In this document: in pieces, positions 11,238 through 23,200 of the stretch
How the letters are laid out: each line of letters begins with the position of its first letter
Numbering within the stretch: position 1 is the first letter of the stretch
Source: Tubiluchus corallicola
Lineage: Eukaryota; Priapulida; Priapulimorpha; Priapulimorphida; Tubiluchidae
Length of the DNA stretch: 64,000 nucleotides
NCBI GenBank assembly: GCA_030141605.1
Contig: JAQGDQ010000053.1
Location: 188,001-252,000 of the forward strand
Reading direction: 5' to 3'
Notes under the pieces: model-generated
The model's database searches: none
Told to the model about the DNA's origin: nothing
Seen by the model: only the letters and a program-made list of their open reading frames with translations
Translations under genes and position numbers: made by a program

Positions 11238-14200
11238 TTATAAAGATATCAAATCGTCACAGCAAGATTTTGGTAATTCAATTATCTGGTTACTATGAAG
11301 GTTAAATATCAAAGTTGCAAGTGGTTTATAGTTTAGCAATGCATGATGGTTTCCAATAAATACTAGCTTATGCTTAGCTCTTGTTACAGCCACATTTAGT
11401 CGCCTTTTATCAGCTAGAATACCAGTACTCTCCTATGAAATAAAAAAATCACCATTTTAACCAGATTAATTATTAATAAAGAAACAGGTATAAAGTTAAA
11501 TCTACTTGATTGAACAAATACATGAATGAACATCAAACATTAGTAATTTATAAATAAAAATAGTAACAATTTTTAGATCCAGAGCTCCTGTGATATAAGC
11601 AAGATATTTAAACACATATGTGACAAACCGTTTACGGTATTTTTTGTTTGTTTGTCACCTCTTTCATCGCACAATCAATTTTGGTGATAGCTGTAGTGAT
11701 TGTCATATTATTACCCTAATATAGCGTAGGGGTCCTATTAACATCAACCCATTTACCGAAAATTTTCAACACAATAAGAACTTTACATTGGTGAATTTAT
11801 CTGCTTTTCCTCATCTACCTTTGCAGCACCTACATGCATTATCACCTACTTTTTTCAGTATCTACACGATAACACATAACTGATCATCTACTTTGATTAA
11901 CATCTATCTTATCTACTTTGGTAAAGGAAATTTAAATCTTTCTCATAATTCATGTGTGCCCAGATTGAGGCCTTGTCTTGAACGATTGATATTAGGAAAA
12001 GTAGGCTGCCGATTGTAAGTGACCAATTCTTTCTAAAAACAATTACACATCTTGCTAAAACTTACGCTACGCCTTATTTACCAGTAGGGGTGAGCATCGA
12101 TCGTTTGACTTCGAATGAGTTTTTAGTTCAAATGTAACTAATCTACTTAATCATCTCAATCATTGTGCATAATTAATCTGTTTGGCGTATGCATACCGAT
12201 AATTCAGAAGCAGATGTTCGCACAAAAGACACTATAATGATGCTTTTGTCTCGACCTTGATACTGATCAACTGTATTTACTTCTACTCCATACTCTCCCA
12301 GTTTCATTGAAATGAGAGCTACTTGATTCCTGTACGGTGCTATTACTCCGATGTCAGTGTTTTTTATTCCGGCCTGCAATGAAAATTAACATTTTTAACA
12401 AGGTACCATTTCCACAATAAATCCTTCAACATTCGTAATCTGCTCTATAGTAGAAGTTTAACTGTAGAAACTAATAGAGAGTCTAGGGACAAGGTAGATT
12501 AGATCAAGACAAATAATCGTATTATTTATTATTGCACACATCCCTCGACTATTTTCACTGCAATGCATTCAGGGTGTATAAGACATTGGACAGTAACTGA
12601 ATAACATAAAAGGCTATGTATTATTACAACAGCAAAAACGTTGCATAAGTTTACATGTCTTCATTGAATAACTTTGAAAATACACATACCTTGAGAAATA
12701 CTTGAACGATGTAAACTACAAGAGCAGCTTCAGTTTCATTTTTTACATGGCCACTGGAATCAAATGTCTGACAGGCAGAAACCTAAAAGAGATAAAATGC
12801 AAACACTATCATAAAAAGTATGTAGAGTGCACTGATGTACACACTTTAAGGAAGGCTAAATCACTCTTACATACATGACATACATGACAGATTAAATGGC
12901 AACATTCCACCAAGTCAAGCTGCATATAGGGAGGGACGTAGCACTACTGAACTAGTAATGCCAGCAAAAATACTAGCAGAAAAAGCAGTTACATCCAGTT
13001 CTTATCAAATCACAATTTTGTTACTTGATATGAGCAAGGCGTTTGATACTGTACAGAGAGGAATTCTGTTCGATGACCTACAAACTGTACTACAACCAGA
13101 TGAACTGCACAATTCTACTAAAGGATGTTAAACTTACTGTAAAAGTTGGGAACACCTTAGGAAGAACTTTTAGCACGCATATTGGGCTCCCCCGGGGGAC
13201 TGTCTTAGTCCAATACTTTTCACGCTCTACCTAGCAAATGCACTTAAGATCCACACTCCTCCAAATGATGATCATGATTACGTTACCACTGTCTGTGATA
13301 ACCTTCCTCAACATATTCTGGATCACTCCTATCCTGCTTTGGAATCCTATGAACCATTCGTTATTGATCAACAATACGCAGATGATATTGGATGGATTAG
13401 TGTATCAAATTTCCAAACTAACACAATAAAAAGGGATTTTCCAAAAAAACTAGAGAAAAAAATCTTCAAGCAAACCAGTCAAAAACTGAAGAATATATTA
13501 TTGCAAGAGATGGTCTTGGAAAAAGTGCAAGTGCATGGGAACTTTTCTAAGCACCGAAGATGACATTAAAAACAGAAAGCAAAAAGCAATGCATGCTTTT
13601 CTTCAGCACAAGAATGTATTAACTAGCAAGAAATTAAGTCTTAACATAAGACTTCGATTATTTAATGCTTACGTTACCAGCTTATTTATGTACAACAGTG
13701 AAACTTGGGGATTAACGATTACTCAAGAAAAGGAGATTGACACATTTCGTAGAAGTCTCCTTAGGAAACTTTTAAAGATAGATGGCCATACATAATCAAA
13801 AATGAAGATTTATACACCAGAAAAAAGGAGTTTCTTGGAGCTCAAAAGTCAAGACCTGCAGATTAAGATTGCTAGGACATCTTCTAAGATTACCAAATGA
13901 AGCACCAGTAAGAATCGCCTTACAAGAAGCCTTAAAACCTTGCAAAAAATCGCCTGGTAAACCTAAAACAACTTGGATAGCTAAGTTAAATAAAGATGTT
14001 CAACAACTTCAACCAAATCTATCTTTAGGAGTAGAAGAACTTATGCTGTTAGCTGCAGACAGAAAAGGGAGGAATACTCTGATCAATATTGATACCTCAA
14101 TACCTACAATAGGTGGAATGAGATTTTGAAGAACAAGAAAGCAAAATTCCTCTTATTTCACTAACTGTATTTACTCGTTTCAGTTAAGGGCCTGTTCGAA

Positions 14201-17200
14201 TAACTGCCCGAGAAAACAAAATGAGCAGATGCCTGGGCTGCCGACCAATGTACCGAAGAAAACATGTGTTTATTAAACATCGCAAGGTGCCTTCCTGTAG
14301 GAATCTACGTGATGAGTGAGTCATTAACAAGTGAAATGTACAAGCTACTGCACCACACGGTGCTGTCTCTAGTAGGCTTCCTAAGCATATGACATAATGC
14401 TGGTGGCGTGCATGGGAATGCACAGTACAACTACAGATAACCAGCAAACATTAGGAGTAAAAGGCTTACAAAGCGATAAACACCTGTCCTTAAATCAGTG
14501 CCTGTTTGAATAAATACACAGTAAATAGTTTTGTTGAAAAAATAGAAAAAATAAGGGCCTGGGTTCCAAAACAAATGAATGCAGTACATGTAAGAGTCAC
14601 AGAAAATAACTTTTAGCGACAAAAGTAGATTGATGATCACAAAAATACCACTTTTTTATAAATGTAGAGCTTACCTTTTCTGTATTCAAAAAAATGGTAG
14701 AATGTTCCAAAGAACTGCTAAGAATCTTTTCCAGCCAAGGAGTTTTCACATTGCACTGCAATTGAACTTGCAATGTAGCATCTGCTATGGTTTGTGATCC
14801 ACACTGCAAGACTCCACAATACGTCTGTGTATTAGCAAGACGCATGATCTCAGAATTCATTCGATATTGCATTACAAGTTCTACAGTTGCCACTGTGCTA
14901 TCTAGGTGAGCAAGCAAGCTTTCATCTATACCTAGTTTGCTGAAATAGTGATTTCATTCAAGTATAAAGATGAACAAGTTGAGAAACACGTACATAATAT
15001 GTGTGAATTCACAACGATATTTAAGTGGCCTCAGTACCTACCTATCTATTAAAAACATTGCCACTGTAATATATATACAATAAGTAATCACTTAACCACA
15101 TTTAACAGGGATGGCACTCAGTCATAAATTTCGTTTGCAGATGGGTTTGAATTAGCGATGATTTGAATTCGACTTACTTTACTTTAACAAACAAAATTCC
15201 ATCTTTTGTATAAGCATTTCTAAAAAACAGCTTATACTAAACTAAACTTGCTGTGCTATATGAATATATAAGATTAATAGCTACAAATACCTGCTGCTTC
15301 ACTTACATTTGTGCTATCAGAAAAACCAGAAAAGCCCCCTCTAAATGAAAATACATGGCTAGCGAAAAAAGAAAAGAAAATTCTGCATCTTAGTAACTAA
15401 ATTAAACATTTTGAATTGTTTGATAGGAGTGGGCATCAACAACGCTTGCAAACTTATAACTGATCTCATATAACTCAAAAGACAAATAATTGGCAGAAAT
15501 ACAAAAAAAGTAAAGTGAATGCAAAAAAGTGCTGCTCACATAACAGGTGTAATCATGCTATCCCTAGACAAATGACCAATCTCAATGTTTTAAACAAAAT
15601 TAAGCCATGTATTTGTGTAATACTCTGCAAACAAACGAGCTTCTTAGCTCCAGTAGAAAACTTACCACAAGTCAAGTGATGTTACTTCTAGCAAGAATGG
15701 TTGCATCACAACATTAAAAAACAGGTGAAATAACGAATTAACTAAGGAAGGTAAGGATTCACTTAAAGGAGTTTCACTGTATTTGTTGGAATGCATTAAC
15801 ATTATGAAGGGAAAACTTGCTATATTTAGTTAATAGCGAATTTAGTAAGTGGCTCAGTTGCTATTCAGCACACTTGTTTTCCTAAAGAAGTCAATTTTAA
15901 ATATTTTGTTCAGAAATCTTACAGAACATCTATTCTTATGATAGTTATGATATCATCTTATGATATTCTTATTATAGTTTAACACAAAAAAATCTACACA
16001 ATGATTTTTATACCGTGCTTCAGGGCTCTTAGTGATGGGTCCCAATTGTTTCGTATCTCCGACGAGTACAAATTTCTTAGCAAAGAATAGTGGACCCAAA
16101 CAAACTGGATGCAGTACTTGTGATGCTTCATCAACTATACAGTAATCAAATCGCCTGTGTTTAAACATGGGATGAACAGCACCAAGGCAAGTGGTAGCTA
16201 CTACTTGCTGAAATATAAATAAATTTATATAAACATATTTACCAACTTATCACAATTTGTCTGGTCAATCATTTAAAGTTTGTTTTACCAAAAAAAATAT
16301 TCGGGAATCTGTTAAATTACCTTTGTTAAGTATAACTCGGATAGCTGCTGAACAGTTTTACATGATTCTAACTGTTTTTCTGCACTATGTAGAATAATGT
16401 CTTTGTGAATTCTGCTCAGACGCCCCAATCGCAGAAAGTCAACTTTAGACTGAAATGCAAACAATTAGTTAGATGGCACAATTAAACAATATTTTCAACT
16501 GTTTGAAAGTGCAACATAATAAACCTAACAGATTGTCATGAAGCGGCAATTAATGTTACACTATACGTTAAATGAAGAAAATATTGGGGTATACGCATAC
16601 CTATATGAAAACTTATAAACCGAATTGCAATTTCAATAGGAGAGCTCATGCTTGGTAAATACGAAGATACTAATTATCGAAATGCACAACAGCATCTCTT
16701 ATGTGTCTTTTCACTTATGTATTTGAATGTAATCCTTATATGACGTATTTTAACGCATGATTTAACAATCTGAATAAATGTAATCGAAGTGTAAATATAA
16801 ATTTATCTTAACCTGTCATATAACATGTCATAGTACAATTATAGGTTACTAATCGTATGTACAAAATGAAAATCAATCACAAACCAAGTACGTAAGATCA
16901 TGTCAAATGTTCACACAAAAGCTCAGCTATTTTTATCTTTGAACTTTATAACACACAGAATCATATAAATTTAATTTTGTAAAGTGTACAAACTACACAT
17001 TAATAATCTGTGAGTATGTAAATAATCTACATATTCTATACTAAACAACAGAAATATCATTAAACATCAAAAGTTTCAGAAATATACCTGTTTAAGTTTC
17101 AGCAAAATATTATCTACAGCAGAATGAGTATAACTAGTCAGTAGTACGCTGAAACCAAGACGAACTAAACAACGTACTAGTGCAACAACTGTGAATGTTT

Positions 17201-20200
17201 TTCCTGCTCCTGGGTAGCCTTTTATCAACAAATAATCCTCAGCCATCAAAGCCTACAAAATTAGTTTTAAAAAACAAAAAAATCAATAATTCAATAAACT
17301 ATTGACCAGAGTGCAGAATACTTCCTAAATTTTAGTTTATCAAGTAAAGTTTTAGCTGGGTCGCAAGCTGCCACACACGCACGCAAGCACACTGATAAGA
17401 AAGCCAAAACTAGGATAAAATGGTGTTTAATATTACAAAATAGAATAGAACCCCAAAAGTTCTAATTAAAAAATTGGTAAAATATGGAAATAAGGATGTA
17501 AATGACATGAAAAATTATTTTGTGGTTTTCTTTCAATATATCAGTCATACATTCAAACAAAATTTAAGTCTGGTGATGTCGTTCACTGTTTTCCAGAGTC
17601 CTTACCGACATATCGCTAGCACATATAATCAAAGATAATGATTAATAGTACAGACAGATTTATTTCATCAAAGTAGCGAATTAATAGAGAACCTATCATG
17701 CCCTCACATGTATTGCACAGCCTGCACTTTTAAGGATATTATCGAGACAACTCGAAGAACTCAAGACACCAATACACCAACTCACAATCCTCCAACACAT
17801 CTTGCAAATGTCTCTCAAGCTTGTCTGTCGAATACTGATTAACGGTGTTTTTTAATATCTTAGAGTCCCGTCGCCTTCCAGGATAGATCGTGTTTGGCAG
17901 GGGTGAGATTTGCTGAATTTTCAGGCCATTCAATTTGATAAAAAAATTTAATCCCAGAGTTTGCTGGTCACCACACCAAATTCTAAGTGTCATTATTGCG
18001 TCTGAAATCAATATGCATGTCTTGTATGTAGCCAATCAGTCAACGCTAATAACATAATACTAAAAAAGATAAAAAATAATGCACACTGGACTCTCGCAAT
18101 ATATTCATTATGTTTAAATACATCTCTACCTGACTATTTGTGATACTGCAACAGCTGGTCAGTTGAGAAGAAAAAAGACCAGTCTAGTAGCCATTGCGAG
18201 GTGGACTCCCTCCAGTTGAATAACATTTCAAATTAACATTTCAACATTAACAAAACAATTTGTGAATCAGTTTTATGTCAAACTAAAAGTCCACAGAATG
18301 ATTCCAGTCAACAAGGAGCTATATTAGGGTGTACAAAAGCACAGAAGTCAGAAACAACATTTCTGGAGCATTGTTATTAGCTTTTGAGAAAACTTCTATC
18401 AAATTGATCATAGTATTTTAATGACACAAGTTAAAAATATAAATGTTCAAAATGTTTTTCTAAGTTGGTTGTTTTCATTTTATTTCAAACTAGAAATAAT
18501 TAATTAATGGGATTCCCTCGGGGTACAAAGATTGGACCTAATTCTTTATTACAATAATAAAATATTCACCGTTTTCCTCAGTTCTGAAAATATGTGCCTT
18601 AAATGCTATCTAAGACATGCTTTTCTATATAATTTTTTTGTTCACAGCACATTGTTTAGCGCATAATTCTCATCCTAACTCAGCATAAATTGGCTTACCT
18701 AAAATTTGGGCCAATCAGATGCTGAAAATCCTTAATTAAATGTGCTCCAGTAAAAATATGCTAAAAAGTCAAATGACTAAATGAAAGATTCTAGATATAA
18801 AACAAGCAGATCAATTACAATGAGGGCATCATGTGCACAATAATGGCAGTAGATTACCTTAAATACAGCTTTCTGTTGGTATTTGTTCAAACTCTTCATA
18901 ATGTGCTTACATTTCCGTATCACACTTTTGGAAAGAGTAGCTTGGAAGCGCGGCTCTCTCTTATCAATAATCAGCTCGCGCAATAGAGAACTAAAAAAAA
19001 GAATTGCATTACTTAGTGCGAATGGAGAGTACTTCTTTTCAAGTTTCATTTACAAGTTTTTTAGTTGCAAAGTTTCTATAACAGATAAAGATTTGCATTA
19101 ACACTGTAAGAAGCTTTTTTGTTGATTTTAAAAAGTAGCTTAGCTAAAATGATTTTTATGTATGCAAACACATTCTTACAAAGTCTGCTGAATTTGACCT
19201 TTACACTTTAAACTACCTCACAACAAGACAATAAGATTTTCTGTATAAAACCATTTAAATACTTAGTAGCCTATAAAATGATCATAAGATTTCATAGGCA
19301 TTATAAATTAACAGAATTCATGTCCTAGTATGCAGCAACTACATATAATGTGGATTATATACAACACAAAAACAAGCAAAATGATAATTACCTGTTGCTT
19401 TCTGCAATCATTAACTGGAAAATGTTAGAAAAATTGCTAACCATGGCACTGTATGTATCACAGCGATCGATTCGAAATACCCACTTTGTCCATTCTTGCT
19501 CAGCTGGTAAACTCCTAGAAGAACAACAAACTGAAACAATTAGTAGGTGGAGTGCAATGCAGTGCACAGTAAGGATTTTACATGACCACTTCACCAGTTA
19601 GAAAATTAATATGGCAATTTGGTGAGGCGACTAACTGAGTGGCCACACAATACTTAACCTGGTCAGTCAACTGATGGGTGACCACTTGCAAAATTGCTTC
19701 TTGGCAATTTCATCTCATAATGCCCAGTTACAGACTTCTCTTAAAGAAGGAGGGTGTAGGCCCAGAGTAATCCAAACATGGTAAAGACATATTTGCTGGT
19801 GGTAATTTTATCTTATAAGACTATCACTGATAACGAAATAAGCTCTGATCCCGGCCAAATCAGTTTTATTAACTAGGCCGGGCTGTTGTGTGCAGAACTA
19901 TATATAATTCTCATCTCGCAGTGCAGAGGTAACTTATAATTTTCTGTATGATCATTAACGTAGCATTTGTAAAGAGTCTTCACATCCATCTTTTATGACC
20001 TTAGTTGTAATATTGGCAACAATAATAGATGAAGAGATGTGATGGACCAGACTAGGTCCACCCCTTGGCTAAAGCGTGTTCTTGCACATTACAAGCAACC
20101 ACCTATGTACATTATACTATGCAATTTGTTCAATGATAAATGTTTTGTTCGATTGAGTAGGCCTAACTTAGTTTGATTTTGTATAAGGAAACTACCTGCA

Positions 20201-23200
20201 TTGTTTACTTTATTTTTTATTGCTGTTGTTGTGATAATGTACTAGGCACCCATGAACTATATCTGCCCCACAGGTAACCTAAATTTCAGTGTTATTCAGG
20301 TCATTTTGAAAGTGTGTTGGCTTCGGCCTTGTTTGAGTCCTGGTGGGGTATACTTCAGGATACCGTGTGCTAAAATCTGTAACAACCAGAGCATATCGGT
20401 TACCTGATTTCGTTCGTGGAAGTGGACCACCAAAGTCCATGCAAATCTTCTGAAATGGTAATTCGTTGACTGTAATAGGTTGCAACTTAGCACGATCGCT
20501 TGCTTTTCGTCTACTGCATTTTTGACAGACTGGGCAGCTGCGTACAAATCTTCGAATATCGCTATGAATATGTGGCCAGTAAAATTCACGCAAAATCTTC
20601 TCTGTTGTCTTCTGTATCCCAAAATGTGCAGCTAACTTGTTGTCATGAGCATGCTGAAGGACCTCAAGTCTACGTTTTTTGGGTAAGACAATCAAATCTT
20701 TACCATCAACGTCTTTTGCTCTTTTCAAATGTAGAAAGAGTAGGCTATCTCTGATAAAATATCCTTTACCCAGACTTTTAGCCTGTTTCTCCGATATCAC
20801 GTTGTCGTACAGGTGCTTTAAGGTAATGCAATTGTTTTGGTCCTGGATAAGTGCTTCTCGTGACTGGCCTTGGTGAGAATTATCCTCTTCTTGCTCATTC
20901 ACCAGGGCAGGAATCTCATGGTCTTCATCTTCCTGCCGCTCTATTTCCTCTCGTTCTAACTCTTCATTGAATTGCTTTGCTTGTGACCGAGTCATGACTT
21001 GCAGAGCTGGTGTTGAGAATGGATGGGACACTCCTTTCTGGTTAACCACCTGAGACTCACTCGAGTGTTCATCATCCTCTACATCTTTCTGCTCACCGTG
21101 ACGGTCTTCTATCTGCTGGGACTTTCCTGAACAATTTTTAAATCTGCTACTGTCTGTTCGAAAAGGTTGTTTCTTCCCAAACTTTTGGCCTCTATGAACG
21201 CTGTGTTTTGGACCAAGATTTTTAGAAGGCTGCAAAGTGGATTTAAAATTGTTACCAAGTAAGCACTCAGACGGAAGCTTGTTCTGGACTACAAACTCTA
21301 GCTCACCTTTAACAAGTTCGCACTCAATTGGCAGCCTTGCTACTCTACATGTACGACGGTCGCCATGCCCACATAGAATCTGTTCTGTACGATCAGGCAA
21401 AAATTGGTTTGCTCGTATGAATCTTCGATGTATGCAGTTCACATTTGCTGCAGTGTCACGTTGTACTATTACCTTGTGACCATTTACCATGGCTGGAAAA
21501 CAAAATGCTTCATCACTAGTCTGTGAAACATCAATGCAGTCTTTCTGCTTTGTCGACGCTAACTGGAGTTTGTTTCCTCGTTTTGCTTCTAGTGGTTTTG
21601 CCGTTTGCCTGGATGATGGACACCTACTGGCCATGTGTCCTAATCCACCACAATTGAAACATTTCCAAGAAGAAATCCTGGCTTCTTGGTTTGGAACTGG
21701 CTGCTTAGCTGTGGCACCTTTAGAGTCTCTGGGTGGAAATTTCTTGAATTTGCTATGTCCTCTGCTGTCCTGCTGAGGGTTAATTCCAAGTCTCCCCCTT
21801 CCGAGCACTCATACCTGTCACATTTCTCAGCTACTTCATCAAAATTGTTCCAGTTATTCCTCTTTACCCATTTGGCAATATCATTGGGTACTCCAGTTAG
21901 GGCTTGTTCCAAGTAGAACAATTCTTTCCCTTGTTCAAAAGTTTGGACATTAGCCGCTTCTAGCCACAAATCTCCAGCATTTCGCACTCTTGTAATATAA
22001 GCGCGATAACACTCATCTGGTTTTCTAGTCAGCTTACGGAAAGTCTGCCTGTAACTGTCTGGTGTAAGCGAAAAGAAGGACAAGACACGACTCTTTATCC
22101 TGTCATAATCTTGTAAGTCAGTTTGTGGGACACAGTTGTATGCCTGCAATGATCTAGCATTCCCTGCTAAAGCACGTGCGACCACACAAGGCCAGTCCGC
22201 TTTGGGGATACGATTGACTACCAGACATCTTTCTAAGTATCGAAAGTATTCCGCTAGATCTGGAGATTCAGCATCTTCACCAAAGTACTTTATACGCAGG
22301 TTTCTGTGGGCTGCAGCTGTATCACTCGTAGTTCCCACTTGCGGCGCTGGTGTTGATGTCCAGGGAGCTTGCATTCCAGCTTCTATTTTCCGTAACTCCA
22401 ACTCATATTCCTGTTTGTCTCGTTCTTGTTTGCGCTGGTGCTCCAATATGATTTGCAACTTGTTAGCATCAAAAGCTGCGTACATAGTAACATCAACCTT
22501 AGGCAATCCACCGACTTGTGTATTAATTGTTGGGCTAACTGGCTGAACAAAATCTGGTGGAGCTGGTGGGGGTCGACCTAAACCGAGGTCAAAATCATAT
22601 TCAGAAGGTAAGGGTGAGTGGGCAAGCTGAAGGGCTGGTTCCTCTTCATCATTAAGAGAATCATTGGCAGCTTCTTTGTCTGAATGTTCAGTATGAAGCC
22701 CTCCCCCTTGAGCTTGAAGTATTTTGTCTTCGTCTGGTACCTTGGGTTGACTGGGTTTAGTGTTGCAAACTTTTTGCCACCCCATTATGGCTGTAACCAG
22801 CTGTTCATGACTGCGTCTTTCCCACTTTATACCCCGTTCTCGGGCTATACCCTGTAACTGTTCTAATTCCAGTGACTGGAGTTGTAATTGTGTAAACTCC
22901 ACAAATTCCATTGTGCTTTACTACCCCCGTTTATGTTGTCTGTATTATTTGTACAAAATAATAAAGTGTAATACAATTCCGTGTGTATATGACTGTAAGT
23001 CACTCAAAAATATTTCCTGTAGAGAAGTAACTTCGTGTTTACTTGTTATCTGTTGTAGCAAATATTGTCCAGTAAAAACTTTACTAGCATAATTAATCAG
23101 GCATAGTGCAATAAAATTATTGAACCCCAAAAAATGCTGTGAAAAATAACTAAGGGTTTTACATACCGTGTCTGCCACAAAACTGCAAAATAATTACTAT

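Larger units (their letters stand above)
11238..19514 (-). other. DNA2: DNA2 exons 14-22: SF1B helicase domain
   Basis: Motifs run in order: NKYQQKAV (Q motif, exon 15), GYPGAGKT (Walker A) and [15 protein letters not shown] (Ia, exon 16), [10 protein letters not shown] (Walker B) and GDTKQLGP (III, exon 18), QYRMNSEIM (IV, exon 19), [10 protein letters not shown] and [13 protein letters not shown] (V, exon 21), [14 protein letters not shown] (VI, exon 22). The protein ends [10 protein letters not shown]. All residues needed for ATP binding and hydrolysis are present. Large introns separate exon 13 from 14 (7.5 kb, with the gypsy element and a SINE) and exon 19 from 20 (with an antisense non-LTR copy). 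Confidence 0.95.

Noticed and set aside
17739-18035. 98-residue minus-strand frame in a DNA2 intron
   Set aside because: No recognisable motif, no splice-compatible role between exons 15 and 16, and codon use is not convincing.
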